Shown here: piece after piece, positions 8,388 to 17,972 of the stretch
How the letters are laid out: every line of letters begins with the position of its first letter
Position numbering within the stretch: position 1 is the stretch's first letter
Source of the DNA: Streptomyces qaidamensis
Lineage (GTDB): Bacteria > Actinomycetota > Actinomycetes > Streptomycetales > Streptomycetaceae
Assembly (NCBI RefSeq): GCF_001611795.1
Contig: NZ_CP015098.1
Coordinates: 744,001 to 808,000 of the forward strand
Reading direction: 5' to 3'
Length of the DNA: 64,000 nucleotides
Translations under genes and position numbers: made by a program
Notes under the pieces: model-generated
Databases searched by the model: none
What the model saw: the letters and a program-made list of their open reading frames with translations, nothing else
Told to the model about the DNA's origin: nothing

Positions 8388-9488
8388 TCATGCGGCAGAC
8401 GCCGCGATCCGTACCCGGTCGCTCGCGCCGCCGGAGAGGAAGGAGGCCATCGCGTGGCCCTCCTCGGCGACGGTGGTGCGGTCGGTCCGGGAGAAACGGC
8501 GCAGCGGGTGGACCAGCACCGTGTCCGCCTCGACGGTCCAGGTCGCGGCGACCCTGCCGTCGACCAGTACGACGCGCTCGCCGGCGACGGACAGGTGGCG
8601 GTGCGCGTCGTCGATGATGCGGCTGCGGTCGTGGTAGCCGAGGATCGCGTTGTCGAACGCCGGCAGGAACCGCACGGGCGCCGGCGTGTCGGGGTCGGGG
8701 CGGGGCGCGTCGGGGAGGTCGAGCAGCTCCCGGCCGCGTTCGTCGCGGAAGACGACCAGTTCCCCGCGCAGGGCGGAGACCGCGGCGGGCAGTCCGGCGA
8801 GGCCGCACCAGGCGCGCAGGTCGGCCGAGGCGGCGGGGCCGAAGGCCGTAAGGTAGCGCCGTACCAGTGCCTGGCCGACCGGGTCGGAGCCGTCCGTCGC
8901 GGGCGGGTCGACCTCGCGTCCCAGCCAGGAGGAGATCAGCGCATAGCGCACCCCGGCTTTCGTCCGCCACAGCCCGCGCGGCGGCAGTTGGACCGTGGGG
9001 AGGAGAGCTGCGACCAGCATCTCGCCCAGGGGTCGGGGGCCGGCCGCGGGCCAGCGGTCGACGACGGCACGCGCGAGTTCGGGCATGGAGCGGGGTTCGC
9101 CGTCCGCCATGACGTTCCGGCCCGCCCTGGCGAGTTCGCCGGGATCCACCCCGTCGAGCTCGTGCCGGTAGACCCCGAGGACCCGCTGGCGCAGCATGCC
9201 GTCGTGGCGGGCGCGCCAGGCCAGGACGTCGTCGGCGGTGACGAGATGGACGGTGCGGCGCATGAGGTGGGTGCGCACGACACGCCGCCCGGTCAGCAGG
9301 TCCGACAGCTCCGCCGGGTCGAACGTCCGCAGCCGGGACCAGAGGCCGGGGAACGGCTCCTGCGGTTCCTGCGCCTGGAGGCCGCACAGGTGCGAGACGG
9401 CGTCGAGGACCGGCAGGTCGGCGCGGTCGAGCAGCAACTGCCGGGCGAGGGTGGCGCGGTTGAGCGCCCGGGCGTCGAGAACGGTCAT
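8388..9488 (-). CDS. Winged-helix DNA-binding domain protein (HTH_42/YcaQ-like)
   Basis: A 366-residue protein starting at ATG 9488 behind GAGGTG. Near the N-terminus it reads LNRATLARQLLL then VSHLCGLQAQEPQEPFPGLWSRLRTF, and later LAFDNAILGYHDRSRIID in the form FLPAFDNAILGYHDRSR. These are hallmarks of the DUF1006/HTH_42 winged-helix family to which E. coli YcaQ belongs. YcaQ is a DNA glycosylase for interstrand crosslinks; some actinobacterial relatives protect against DNA-alkylating products. Whether this copy has glycosylase activity is not shown. It stands alone, with a decayed stretch upstream. Confidence 0.8.
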   Translation of the reverse strand: MTVLDARALNRATLARQLLLDRADLPVLDAVSHLCGLQAQEPQEPFPGLWSRLRTFDPAELSDLLTGRRVVRTHLMRRTVHLVTADDVLAWRARHDGMLRQRVLGVYRHELDGVDPGELARAGRNVMADGEPRSMPELARAVVDRWPAAGPRPLGEMLVAALLPTVQLPPRGLWRTKAGVRYALISSWLGREVDPPATDGSDPVGQALVRRYLTAFGPAASADLRAWCGLAGLPAAVSALRGELVVFRDERGRELLDLPDAPRPDPDTPAPVRFLPAFDNAILGYHDRSRIIDDAHRHLSVAGERVVLVDGRVAATWTVEADTVLVHPLRRFSRTDRTTVAEEGHAMASFLSGGASDRVRIAASAA

Positions 9489-9799
9489 CGGTGCACCTCG
9501 GCCTCTGCGTCGTGTGCCGGCCCGTGGTCCAGGCGTCCGGGCGGCGTGCTCGCTCACCGTCGCACGGGATGCGGTCAGTTCGTGACCGCATCCGGCGCGC
9601 GGCCCCGGCCCGCGGGGATGGCCGGGAGTCGGCCCGGCCGGCGCGCGGCTCTCTTCCCTGCGTTTCCTACCGAGTTACCAGGAAAGCAGGGGCGGCACCT
9701 TGCGCCCCCTGCGCAGGATGATGCGCATGGCCCACACATCCTTCCCGTCGGTGAGGCTCAACGCCCCACTGCGCACCCGGACTTGAGGAGATCCCTGCG

Positions 9800-10000
9800 A
9801 TGGGCGTTGCCCCGGCGCCGTCCGGCCCGGCCACGGAGCCCGAGCAGGCCGGGCCCGGCCGTGCGCACTGGCTGCGCGTGGCCCGGGAGACGGCGGAGGG
9901 AGGAACGCCGTGAGGCCTTCCGCCGCCTGGTGCGGCTGCTGGCGGTGCACGAGACCGCAGAGGAGGAGGTCGTGCACCCCTTCGCCCGGCGGAGCCTGCC
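9800..10000 (+). pseudogene. Hemerythrin-domain gene remnant (frameshifted and truncated)
   Basis: An ATG at 9800 opens a 37-residue reading (ending HWLRVARETAEGG before a stop), and the adjacent frame continues with EERREAFRRLVRLL and AVHETAEEEVVHPFARR at 9900-9988. The second piece is a typical HHE helix of bacterial hemerythrin-like proteins. The first ligand helix is missing, the frames do not join, and the reading runs into the antisense of another gene fragment. It is debris, not a functional gene. A complete hemerythrin lies at 13137-13811 but differs in sequence, so this is not a simple duplication. Confidence 0.55.
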
Positions 10001-10029
10001 CGGTGGGGCGCCGTCGGCCGCCGCGATCT

Positions 10030-10330
10030 CCCGGACCACGGCGTAGGCCTCGGTCCAGTCGGCGCCGCCGCCCCCGGTGCTTCACCTCGGGATCGACGGT
10101 GTTGCGGGCGCGCTGGTGGCTGAACATGATCGCCTCGACCTCGATGCCGTTCATCGCGATGATGCGGCAGCGGGTGTCCGACTGAGTGCCTCGCCGGAGC
10201 GCCCCGCCAGGGCCTGCGAGACACGTTCGCCTCCCCCACTGTTTCCGCCAGGTCGGTTTCCGGCCACACTCCGGGAAGCAGCCAGTTGACCGCCTTCTGC
10301 TGCGCCTCGATGCAGCGCGTCCCGGCCAGC
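10030..10330 (-). pseudogene. Unidentified gene remnant on the minus strand
   Basis: Codon bias on the minus strand is strongly coding-like but shifts between frames. QQKAVNWLLPGVWPETDLAE lies at about 10310-10240, IIAMNGIEVEAIMFSHQRAR at about 10170-10105, and DWTEAYAVVREIAAADGAP at about 10060-10010. These pieces cannot be joined without frameshifts, and the last one ends against the hemerythrin remnant on the other strand. No family is recognised. It looks like what is left of one gene after deletion, lying just downstream of the phosphatase gene at 10334. Confidence 0.45.
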
Positions 10331-10333
10331 TGC

Positions 10334-11623
10334 TCACCGCCGGGGGTCCCCCTCCGGTCCATCGGCGTGGCGGAGGCCGTTCGACGCCAGGCCGGTCAGG
10401 CCGGCCGCGATGCCGGCCGGCTCCAGGTGCGGGCCGATCCACTCGCACAGCAACACGGTGGCATCGTCCTGGAGTCGGCCGTCGTGGTACTCGAGCACGG
10501 CCTGGATGAGGCGGCGCAGCGTCTCGGCGACGGGCAGGCCGTCGGCGTGGTGGCGGATGAGGAAGTCGGTGAAGCGCGCCAGGCCGAACTCGCGGCCCCC
10601 GGAACGCCGCGCCTCGGTGATGCCGTCGGTGTAGAGGACGATCCGGTCGCCGGGCTGGAGATGCTCCTCGCACACGATGCTGCGCAGACCGAGATCGGTG
10701 CCCATCGGGTGGGCCGGCGGGCAGGCGAGATGGCTGGTCCAGCGGTTGCCGCGGATGACGATCGGCGGATGGTGGCCGCGGTTGACCCACTGCAGGACGC
10801 CGGTGCGCGTGTCGAGCGTGGCCAGGACTCCGGTGACGTAGCGCCGGCGATCGTACTGTTCGAGGAGGGCGGCTTCGACCGCGTCGGCCTTGTCGACGAG
10901 ACCGGCGCCCTGGCGGCGGGCATTGCGGCAGGCGCCCAGGGCGAGCGCTCCGGACAGGCCTGCGGCCGTGTCGTGCCCCATGGCGTCGAGGATCGTCAGA
11001 TGGACCAGGGGCCCGTCGACGGCGTATTCGAAGACGTCACCACTGATGTCGTAGGCCGGTTCCAGGGACGCGGAGATCGCCACCCTTCCGTCGGCGTACG
11101 TGCGCGGTGGCAGGAGGTTCCACTGCATCTCCGCCGCCACGCTCATCGGCCGGGCGCGCACCAGCCTGGCCAGCGCGTCGCTGGTGCCCCGCTTGCTGAC
11201 GATGATCAGTGAGATGAGTGCCGCCAGTGCCTCCATGTCGGCGCGGGCCCCGGCGTCGTTGTGTTCGCTGCTCACCCGCAGCAGCCCGATGCGCTCCGTT
11301 CCGTCCAGCAGCGGCACCCACCACTCGAAGACGCCGCCGCCCGGTGGTGCGGCCGGCAGGACGTCGCTGTACTGGTAGGCCCGTCCCGCGACAGTCCCCT
11401 CGACGTGCAGCTCCGGCTCGTGCCCCTGGACCGCCGCCTCGGCCCCGGGGATCAGGCGCAGGGTGGTGCGCTGCAGATCTGCCACGTAGATCAGCACCTG
11501 GTGGAACGAGGCCGCGCGGGCGCACTCGGTCGCCTTGGCGGGAAGCGACTCGATCGGCATGAGATGGCTGGCGGCCAGCAGGTCGGTGAGCATCCGCCGG
11601 CCGCCCTCGCCGCTCCGCTCCAT
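10334..11623 (-). CDS. GAF-type sensor with SpoIIE/PP2C phosphatase domain
   Basis: A 429-residue soluble protein starting at ATG 11623, 7 bp after GGAGGTGA. Residues about 20-150 look like a GAF-type sensor (FHQVLIYVADLQRTTLRLIPG; WVPLLDGTERIGLLRVSS). Residues about 185-395 are a PP2C/SpoIIE phosphatase with the metal-binding acidic motifs SGDVFEY, DAMGHDTAAG, YTDGITEAR and DDATVLL. Such proteins dephosphorylate anti-anti-sigma factors in partner-switching pathways of sigma-B type. It has no kinase (HATPase) domain, so it would rely on separate partners. The two other SpoIIE proteins in this window, at 22540 and 36940, have different sensory parts. Confidence 0.88.
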   Translation of the reverse strand: MERSGEGGRRMLTDLLAASHLMPIESLPAKATECARAASFHQVLIYVADLQRTTLRLIPGAEAAVQGHEPELHVEGTVAGRAYQYSDVLPAAPPGGGVFEWWVPLLDGTERIGLLRVSSEHNDAGARADMEALAALISLIIVSKRGTSDALARLVRARPMSVAAEMQWNLLPPRTYADGRVAISASLEPAYDISGDVFEYAVDGPLVHLTILDAMGHDTAAGLSGALALGACRNARRQGAGLVDKADAVEAALLEQYDRRRYVTGVLATLDTRTGVLQWVNRGHHPPIVIRGNRWTSHLACPPAHPMGTDLGLRSIVCEEHLQPGDRIVLYTDGITEARRSGGREFGLARFTDFLIRHHADGLPVAETLRRLIQAVLEYHDGRLQDDATVLLCEWIGPHLEPAGIAAGLTGLASNGLRHADGPEGDPRR

Positions 11624-11762
11624 CAGCGTTCACCTCCGGTCGCCGCGCGGGATCGCCGTGCAGATCGCCGCACCGGGCGGCTACCCGCGAGACGGCGTCT
11701 CAGAGACGGGGCGCGCATCCCCGCGGCGTTCGCGCGGCGGCCCGAGGAGTCGTTCCGCGGCG

Positions 11763-12857
11763 TCACGGCATCGTGCTCTGCGCGCTGATCAGCTCGGTGA
11801 CCGCGCGCAGACCGCCGTGGGCGAGGGCGGCGCGCTGCCGGTCCGCGCCGGTGCCGTCCTGCAGCAGCCGGTGGATCAGGGAGGTGACCTGACGGGTGTC
11901 GCCGGATGCGTCGAGGGCGGGGGCTACATGCCGCAGGAACTCGTAGAGCACGTCGCCGGCGCGGTGCGGTGTGCCGTCGGGGTCGATCAGGGTGTCGCCG
12001 AGCCCGTGGCGGGCGGCGTGCCACATGGCGGCCTGCAGCAGTTCGGGCGCGCAGTCGGGCAGGGGCGTACCGGCGGCCGCTTCCGCCAGTGAGGTCTCCA
12101 CGAGGGCCCGGATGATCGCGGCGAGCATGACCGCCTCGTCCGCCCGCAGCTGGACGTCCGGGCACCGCACCTCGATGGTGGGGTAGGTGGCCGAGAGCCG
12201 GGCCTGCCAGTAGAGCTGACCGGTGTCGGAGATCAGGCCGGCCTCCTGCAGCCGTTCCACGCGCCGGTCGTAGTCCGCGGCGTCCTCGAAGTGCGGGGGC
12301 ATACCGCTGACCGGCCACCGGCTGAAGATCACCGTGCGCCAGCTGGCGAAGCCGGTGTCGTGGCCGTCCCAGAGCGGGGAGTTCGCGGCCATGGCCGTCA
12401 GCGTCGGCAGCCGGTAGCGGATCCGGTTCAGGACCTGCACGCCCGCCTCCCGGTCGGGTACGGCGACGTGCACGTGCGTGCCGTTGACCAGTTGCTCCGC
12501 CACCAGTTGCGGGGCCTGGGTGACCATGGCCCGGTACCGGGCCTGGTCGGTGACGGCGATGGGGCGGCCGTGCCGCAGGGGTGGGGTTCCGCAGACCCCG
12601 ATCCGGCAGCCGTGCTCCTCCGCGGCCACACCGACGGCGTGCCGCAGCCGCAGCAGGTGGCCGCCGACCTCCTCCAGGGTGGCGCAGACCGGGGTGGCCA
12701 CCTCGACCTGCGCCTGGAGCAGCTCGTACTGCACCTCCTGGTCGGTCACGAGATGCCCCACCCCAGCGGCGGCGCGCACCTTGTCCGCCTGAGGTACCGG
12801 CAGGCCCGTGACCGGGTCGAGCAGCAGGTACTCCTCTTCCACGCCGATCGTCGTCAT
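11763..12857 (-). CDS. Carboxylate-amine ligase, GCS2/YbdK family
   Basis: A 364-residue protein starting at ATG 12857 behind AGAGGGTG. It opens with the family hallmark [16 protein letters not shown] and contains [16 protein letters not shown] and [16 protein letters not shown], matching the GCS2 group of gamma-glutamate-cysteine ligase-like enzymes (YbdK). These ATP-grasp-like ligases couple a carboxylate to an amine; YbdK has weak glutamate-cysteine ligase activity. Streptomyces uses mycothiol, so the true substrate is open. It is divergent from a hemerythrin gene across 279 bp, and the two may share stress control. Confidence 0.87.
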   Translation of the reverse strand: MTTIGVEEEYLLLDPVTGLPVPQADKVRAAAGVGHLVTDQEVQYELLQAQVEVATPVCATLEEVGGHLLRLRHAVGVAAEEHGCRIGVCGTPPLRHGRPIAVTDQARYRAMVTQAPQLVAEQLVNGTHVHVAVPDREAGVQVLNRIRYRLPTLTAMAANSPLWDGHDTGFASWRTVIFSRWPVSGMPPHFEDAADYDRRVERLQEAGLISDTGQLYWQARLSATYPTIEVRCPDVQLRADEAVMLAAIIRALVETSLAEAAAGTPLPDCAPELLQAAMWHAARHGLGDTLIDPDGTPHRAGDVLYEFLRHVAPALDASGDTRQVTSLIHRLLQDGTGADRQRAALAHGGLRAVTELISAQSTMP

Positions 12858-13136
12858 CGACACCCTCTGTTCCGCCCGGTGGCCGGGCCGGATCCCGGCG
12901 CACGGAAGGCGCGCCGCACGCAGCGGTGACCACCTTCGGGGGCCCGCCCGTGGGTTACCGAGTGCCGCGCTCACACCGGAACAAAACGTGACACAGACAT
13001 AGAAACCGCTTACCCGGAAAAGGACGCCGCTGTGGCGCCGCCTGCCGACGGGCCGGGGTACTCGCGCACGGGCGGCCCGCCGGCCGCCGCCGACACGGTG
13101 CCGGAGTCATCACCGGCTTGCCGAAGGGAGCGGCCC

Positions 13137-13811
13137 ATGCCCGGGACGATCGAAGAGCAGACGGTGGAGCAACTGGGCGGTCCGAGCAGCGTCCTCGCGC
13201 GGCAGAGGCGTGATCACGCAGAGCTGGACCGGCTGATGGAGCGGTACCGGGCCTTCGCGGACAGTGAGGAGCGCGAGCGGGTCCTCAAGGAACTCGCCCA
13301 GCTCGTCTTCAGCCACGCCTTCGCGGAGGAGACCGTCCTGTGGCCGGCCGTGCGGCGCTCGGTCACGCACGGCGAGGAACTGACCTCACGGGTCGAGGAG
13401 GAACATCAGCAGATCAATGATCTCGTCGCCGGCATCGAGCGCCTGAGCCCGGGCGACCCGGAGCGCGAGGAGAAGGTGGAGCGCGTCTTCGCCCTGATCC
13501 GCCAGGACATCCGGGACGAAGAGGACCTGGTCCTCCCCAAGCTGCAAGAAGCCCTGGACGACGCCCAGTTGCGCCGGCTCGGCACCGCGTGGGAGACGGT
13601 GCGCAGGACCGCGCCCACGCACCCCCACGCGATCGTCCCGCGACGCCCGCCCGGCAACGCGCTGCTGGGTGTGCCGCTCAGTCTCTACGACCGGATGCGT
13701 GACGGGCTCGGACCGGTCCTCCCTTCCGCCATGCTGAAGAGGCTTCTCACCGGACTCACCGGCCTCCTCGTTTCCGTCGCGGTCGCCGCCATCGTGCGCA
13801 GACGGCGTTGA
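13137..13811 (+). CDS. Hemerythrin domain protein with C-terminal membrane anchor
   Basis: A 224-residue protein starting at ATG 13137, 7 bp after GAAGGGAG. Residues about 20-145 are a four-helix HHE domain: H27 ([10 protein letters not shown]), H60 and E64 ([13 protein letters not shown]), and H90 ([10 protein letters not shown]). In the last helix the usual ligand histidine is aspartate (D124 in [16 protein letters not shown]), so the di-iron site may be altered. After a Pro-rich linker the protein ends in a hydrophobic helix ([18 protein letters not shown]) and RRRR, suggesting a tail anchor in the membrane. Hemerythrin-like proteins bind oxygen, nitric oxide or iron. The cytochrome oxidase gene that follows makes a respiratory or NO-related role plausible but unproven. 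Confidence 0.83.
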   Translation: MPGTIEEQTVEQLGGPSSVLARQRRDHAELDRLMERYRAFADSEERERVLKELAQLVFSHAFAEETVLWPAVRRSVTHGEELTSRVEEEHQQINDLVAGIERLSPGDPEREEKVERVFALIRQDIRDEEDLVLPKLQEALDDAQLRRLGTAWETVRRTAPTHPHAIVPRRPPGNALLGVPLSLYDRMRDGLGPVLPSAMLKRLLTGLTGLLVSVAVAAIVRRRR

Positions 13812-13950
13812 CTCCACCGCTCGGTCGAATGGATCACTCCGCCATTCGGCCCAGGGACACTCGGCGACAGACAAGGGTGACGGACCGGACGGAATAGGTT
13901 CCTCCGGGCGGATGGCCGTCCGTGCACCGTTGCTGGCGATCGAGGAACTG

Positions 13951-15663
13951 ATGGCGACACACACTGAACCGGTTGCGCCCGTGCCCGCGGTGGAGCGCCG
14001 CGGCCGAGGGAAGGTGGTCGTCTCCTGGCTGACGACCACCGATCACAAGAAGATCGGGCACCTGTATCTGATCACGTCGTTCGGGTTCTTCCTGATCGCC
14101 GGGGCGCTGGCGATGCTCATCCGGGCCGAGCTGGCCCGGCCCGGGCTGCAGATCGTCTCCAGCGAGCAGTACAACCAGGCGTTCACCATGCACGGCACGA
14201 TCATGCTGCTGCTGTTCGCGACGCCCACCTTCGCCGGTTTCGCCAACGCGGTGATGCCGCTGCAGATCGGCTCGCCCGACGTGGCCTTCCCGCGGCTGAA
14301 CATGCTCTCGTACTGGCTGTTCCTCTTCGGCGGACTGATCGTGCTCGGCAGCCTCCTCACCCCGCAGGGCTCCGCCGACTTCGGCTGGACCGCGTACACC
14401 CCGCTCAGCGGCGGGGAGCGCACCCCCCAGGTCGGCGGCGACCTGTGGATCATGGGGCTGGCGCTGTCCGGCTTCGGCACGATCCTCGGCTCGGTCAACT
14501 TCATCACCACCATCATCTGTATGCGCGCCCCGGGCATGACCATGTTCCGGATGCCCATCTTCACCTGGAACGTGCTGCTCACCTCGGTGCTGGTACTGCT
14601 GGCCTTCCCGGTGCTGGCCGCCGCGCTGCTCGTGCTGGAGGCGGACCGGCGCTTCGGGGCCCAGGTGTTCAACGCCGAGAACGGGGGCGCGGTCCTGTGG
14701 CAGCACCTGTTCTGGTTCTTCGGCCACCCCGAGGTGTACATCCTGGCGCTGCCGTTCTTCGGGGTGATCACCGAGATCATCCCCGTCTTCGCCCGTAAGC
14801 CGATCTTCGGCTACACCGGTCTGGTCGGCGCCACCATCTCCATCGCCGGGCTGTCGGTGACGGTGTGGGCGCACCACATGTTCGCCACCGGCGCGGTACT
14901 GCTGCCGTTCTTCTCCTTCATGACGTACCTGATCGCCGTGCCGACGGGCGTGAAGTTCTTCAACTGGATCGGCACCATGTGGCGGGGCTCTCTGTCGTTC
15001 GAGCCACCCATGCTCTGGGCGCTCGGCTTCCTGGTCACCTTCCTCTTCGGCGGCCTGACCGGCGTCATCCTGGGCTCCCCGCCGCTCGACTGGCACGTGA
15101 CCGACAGCTACTTCGTGATCGCCCACTTCCACTACGTGCTGTTCGGCACCATCGTGTTCGCGATGTTCGGCGGATTCAGCTTCTGGTGGCCGAAGATGAC
15201 CGGCACGATGCTCGACGAGCGTCTGGAGAAGATCCACTTCTGGACGCTGTTCGTCGGTTTCCACACCACGTTCCTGGTGCAGCACTGGCTCGGCGCCGAG
15301 GGCATGCCCCGCCGCTACGCCGACTACCTGGCCGCCGACGGTTTCACCGCCCTCAACACCCTCTCCTCGATCGGCGCGTTCCTGCTCGGCCTGTCGACCC
15401 TGCCCTTCCTCTACAACGTGTGGCGGACCGCGAAGAAGGGCGAGAAGGTCGAGGTCGACGACCCATGGGGCTACGGTCGCTCCCTGGAATGGGCCACGTC
15501 CTGCCCGCCGCCCCGCCACAACTTCCTCACCCTGCCCAAGATCCGCTCCGAGTCCCCCGCCTTCGACCTGCGTCACCCGGACGTGGCGAGTTTCGACGAG
15601 GCGGAGAACACCGGGCGGCGCGATGTGCTCGACGCCGAGGGGCACAAGGGCGACCGGCGGTGA
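13951..15663 (+). CDS. ctaD: Cytochrome c oxidase subunit I (aa3 type), orphan copy
   Basis: A 570-residue protein starting at ATG 13951 behind GAGGA. It has the full heme-copper oxidase core: H81 (FTMHGTIM, low-spin heme), H259 and Y263 (FGHPEVYIL, CuB and the cross-linked tyrosine), H308-H309 (WAHHMFATG, CuB) and H392/H394 ([10 protein letters not shown], the two haems). It reduces oxygen to water while pumping protons across the membrane. None of the genes for subunits II, III, IV or the cytochrome bc complex is adjacent, so this is a stand-alone paralogue that must borrow partners encoded elsewhere. It is followed, with overlap, by a small membrane protein, and preceded by a membrane-anchored hemerythrin. 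Confidence 0.95.
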   Translation: MATHTEPVAPVPAVERRGRGKVVVSWLTTTDHKKIGHLYLITSFGFFLIAGALAMLIRAELARPGLQIVSSEQYNQAFTMHGTIMLLLFATPTFAGFANAVMPLQIGSPDVAFPRLNMLSYWLFLFGGLIVLGSLLTPQGSADFGWTAYTPLSGGERTPQVGGDLWIMGLALSGFGTILGSVNFITTIICMRAPGMTMFRMPIFTWNVLLTSVLVLLAFPVLAAALLVLEADRRFGAQVFNAENGGAVLWQHLFWFFGHPEVYILALPFFGVITEIIPVFARKPIFGYTGLVGATISIAGLSVTVWAHHMFATGAVLLPFFSFMTYLIAVPTGVKFFNWIGTMWRGSLSFEPPMLWALGFLVTFLFGGLTGVILGSPPLDWHVTDSYFVIAHFHYVLFGTIVFAMFGGFSFWWPKMTGTMLDERLEKIHFWTLFVGFHTTFLVQHWLGAEGMPRRYADYLAADGFTALNTLSSIGAFLLGLSTLPFLYNVWRTAKKGEKVEVDDPWGYGRSLEWATSCPPPRHNFLTLPKIRSESPAFDLRHPDVASFDEAENTGRRDVLDAEGHKGDRR

Positions 15664-16034
15664 GACGCGGCAGGCGCGGGACACCGGCCGGTGAGCCGAG
15701 CAGCGTCCTGGCCGACGAGACCGAGGGCTACCTCCTCGCCCACGCCCACCGTCACCAGGCGCAGCACGAGGCCGAGGAACTCTGCGCCCTGATGCCGTGG
15801 CTGACCACGGCCCAGGCCGAGGAACTCACCGCCTTCTACGTCCACCGGCGGCTCGACGTCACCCGGCAGCTGATGCTCGGCACCGTGCGACGGGCCGCAG
15901 AGCTGCGGCAGGAGTACGAGAGCCGCTACGCCGAGCTCCGGGGGGTCCTGCTGCGGCGTCACGCGGCCGGTGCGTGCGCGGTGCTGGCCTGTGCCGCCGG
16001 GGCGGGCGCAGTGGCGGGTGTGTTCATCCGCTGA
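15660..16034 (+). CDS. Small membrane protein coupled to the ctaD paralogue
   Basis: A 124-residue protein with GTG start at 15660 overlapping the ctaD stop (GTGA), so it is co-translated with the oxidase subunit. A long, charged helical part ([56 protein letters not shown]) is followed by one C-terminal membrane helix ([19 protein letters not shown]). I know no assigned function. Position and topology suggest an accessory protein of the orphan oxidase or a tail-anchored partner. Confidence 0.75.
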   Translation: MRRGRRGTPAGEPSSVLADETEGYLLAHAHRHQAQHEAEELCALMPWLTTAQAEELTAFYVHRRLDVTRQLMLGTVRRAAELRQEYESRYAELRGVLLRRHAAGACAVLACAAGAGAVAGVFIR

Positions 16035-16043
16035 CGTGCCGGA

Positions 16044-16577
16044 TCAGCGGCTGTGCCCCTCCCGGCGGGGAAGGGGCCCGGCGTCGGCGTGGCGGCCCGG
16101 GCGGCGAGCGGCATTGCGCTGGCCGGGGCCGGGGCCGTTCCGGGCGGCCAAGGCGTCGGCCACGGCACCGGTGACGAAGCCGTAGACGGCCTTGTGCAGG
16201 ACGTCCACGGCGAGTTCCGCGCGGGGCCAGGTGGTGGGCGGAGCGCCGACTCCGGTGGCGTTCTCCAGGATCTGGTCGTTGGTGAGTCGCACGACGGTGA
16301 ACTTGGCGGACGCGACCGGGCCGCGCAGACCCGACTGGGCCATGACCGAGCGGAGCACGCCGAGAAGGGCGGCCTGGCCGAAGTGCATGGCCCGGTTGAG
16401 GGGCGGCGACTGAGTGCCGGGGCGTTCGGGCAGGCCCGTCAGACGCTGGAGGACGCGGGCGGGCACATGGGAGTCGGGGCGGCCGGTCACGACCTGTTCG
16501 ATCTTCTCGCCGAGGGTCATCACGACGCCTCCGGCCGTACCGGCGAGCAGCCCTTGCCACAGTGCGCGCCTGATCAT
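16044..16577 (-). CDS. Conserved-looking membrane protein of unknown function
   Basis: A 177-residue protein starting at ATG 16577. An N-terminal helix rich in glycine (ALWQGLLAGTAGGVVMTLGEKIEQ) is followed by a hydrophilic stretch, a second hydrophobic segment (AMHFGQAALLGVLRSVMAQSG) and a third (HKAVYGFVTGAVADALA). The C-terminal 30 residues are basic and low complexity. It ends 9 bp from the end of the convergent small membrane protein gene. No family is recognised. The even spread of G/C third positions supports coding. Confidence 0.68.
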   Translation of the reverse strand: MIRRALWQGLLAGTAGGVVMTLGEKIEQVVTGRPDSHVPARVLQRLTGLPERPGTQSPPLNRAMHFGQAALLGVLRSVMAQSGLRGPVASAKFTVVRLTNDQILENATGVGAPPTTWPRAELAVDVLHKAVYGFVTGAVADALAARNGPGPGQRNAARRPGRHADAGPLPRREGHSR

Positions 16578-16635
16578 GCGTCGGCGAGTACCCCGGCGGC
16601 CACTGCCTCACCCACGGACATCGCCGCCCGGCGCC

Positions 16636-17235
16636 TCAGTGGCCGTACGGCGGCTGGAAGCAGCCGGTCTCGGGGTACGGGCCGTTGGTCGACACCGCGA
16701 AGTTCGACTTCTGCAGGAAGGCCGTGACGCAGGCGTCGTCGTGCACGCGCAGGGCGACACGCGATCCCTCGGGCGTGACCGGGCCGTCGCCCTCCCAGTG
16801 CGAGGGCAGTCCCGTGACGGTGAGCGTGCCGCCGAGGCGCTTGCCGTCCTTCGCCACCCGCTCCTCCTCGTAGCCGAGCCGGAGCAGGGCCGTCCGGACG
16901 GTCGCGGGGTTCCACCTGCGCTGCTCCCACAGCCGCTTGAGCACCGGCCGGATGCGGGCGGCCTCCCGTTCGGCGTCCGCGGCGTGGGCGGGAGCCATCT
17001 CACCGGCCCGGCGGTAGGCGTTGTTCTCGTTGTAGTGCGGCGCCCGGTCACCGGCGCCCGGCTCCACGTACGGCGAGGCTCCCGAGGCACTGGGCGAGGA
17101 CGCGCCGGACGGCCGGGCGGCCGCCCGCGGCCCGGTGTCCGGGGCGTGCAGGTCGCCGCAGGCGGTGAGGGTCGCCAGGGCGGCGAGCGCCACGGCGGCC
17201 AGACCGACCGGGCGAGCGGGCATTGAAGTGGACAT
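16636..17235 (-). CDS. Secreted lipoprotein, unknown function
   Basis: A 199-residue precursor starting at ATG 17235 behind GAGAGGGT. The signal peptide (GLAAVALAALATLTACGD) ends in a lipobox, LTAC, with the lipidated cysteine at about residue 26. An Ala/Ser/Pro linker follows, then a domain of about 140 residues (RAPHYNENNAYRRAGEMAPA; RPVLKRLWEQRRWNPATVRT; ACVTAFLQKSNFAVSTNGPY). No family is recognised. The upstream reading frame stays open into a degraded regulator fragment, so the signal peptide decides the start. Confidence 0.8.
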   Translation of the reverse strand: MSTSMPARPVGLAAVALAALATLTACGDLHAPDTGPRAAARPSGASSPSASGASPYVEPGAGDRAPHYNENNAYRRAGEMAPAHAADAEREAARIRPVLKRLWEQRRWNPATVRTALLRLGYEEERVAKDGKRLGGTLTVTGLPSHWEGDGPVTPEGSRVALRVHDDACVTAFLQKSNFAVSTNGPYPETGCFQPPYGH

Positions 17236-17424
17236 GAAACCGACCCTCTCATCGCGGCCGGCTCCCTGCGGGCCTGATGCGGCAGACCGGCCCGGCGCAC
17301 CTTCGGTCGTTGCGTAGAGGGCGGTGAGGAGTTCGATCACCGGCTGGGTGGCGGGGCTGGGCTCGTCGTGCCACCAGGCGAGGCGCACGGCGATGGGCTC
17401 GGCGGGCGGTGAGCCGGCCCCGCT
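17236..17424 (-). pseudogene. Probable C-terminal remnant of a LysR-type regulator
   Basis: Directly upstream of the lipoprotein and in the same frame, the minus strand reads EPIAVRLAWWHDEPSPATQP then VIELLTALYATTEGA. This resembles the last strand and helix of a LysR effector domain (a V-x-L-A-W-R-x-D-x-P-type ending). There is no start or helix-turn-helix. It lies back to back with the EamA transporter remnant at 17440-17965. A LysR/EamA divergent pair that lost both N-termini and the shared promoter in one deletion would explain the arrangement. Confidence 0.4.
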
Positions 17425-17439
17425 GCAATCCTTCGCCTG

Positions 17440-17965
17440 GCGGCAGTGGTGTCCGGTGCTGTCGCCGGCCGTCGTGTCCGGGACGATGGACCTGCCCCTG
17501 TACAGCGCCATCGACCACATCGGGCTGGGCCTCGCGGTGACGCTGGAGTTCCTCGGCCCGCTCACCATCGCCCCGGCCGCCGCACGTCGCCGCGTGGACG
17601 CGTGCTGTGCGGTGACGGCGGCGGGGTCGTCGTCCTGATGCGGCCCCAGCCGTCCGCCGACCACGTGGGGATGGGGCTGGGTCTGCTGGCCGCCGTGTGC
17701 TGGGCGTCGTACGTCCTGCCGAACCGCACCGTCGGACAGCGCAGCCCGGGCGCTCAGGGCTCCGCGGCAGCGGCGGGGCTGTCCGCCCTGATGTTCCTGC
17801 CGGTCGGCGTGGTCCTCGTCCTCCGTCAGCCGCCGACCGCGGAGTCCGTCGGATGTGCCGTCGCCTCCGGTGTCCTGTCGGCCAGGGGTGGGCCGAGTGG
17901 GCGGGCACCGGCGCCATCGTGCCGGCCAACTCCGCGAGCATGCTCGTACGCCGCGGCTGACACGG
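17440..17965 (+). pseudogene. EamA/DMT-superfamily exporter pseudogene
   Basis: Three frame-shifted pieces follow each other on the plus strand. The first is MDLPLYSAIDHIGLGLAVTL and EFLGPLTIAP, from about 17486 to 17570. The second is VVVLMRPQPSADHVGMGLGL then LAAVCWASYVLPNRTVGQR, and on to FLPVGVVLVLRQPPTAESVG, about 17627-17885. The third is GWAEWAGTGAIVPANSASML, about 17890-17960. The pieces read as the second half of a drug/metabolite exporter of the EamA (RhtA-like) type. The N-terminal half is gone, there is a frameshift near 17640, and a stretch around 17885 that should hold two to three helices is missing. It is non-functional. Confidence 0.75.
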
Positions 17966-17972
17966 CCGGAGA

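Noticed and set aside
8454..10046. A 530-codon plus-strand frame across the winged-helix gene
   Set aside because: Antisense shadow for most of its length; only its last 50 codons (the hemerythrin piece) look like protein.
12858..13136. A sigma-B-type promoter (GTTT, 14-16 bp, GGGTA) in the ybdK/hemerythrin intergenic region
   Set aside because: GGGTAA and GTTT strings occur but not in the right order or spacing on either strand.
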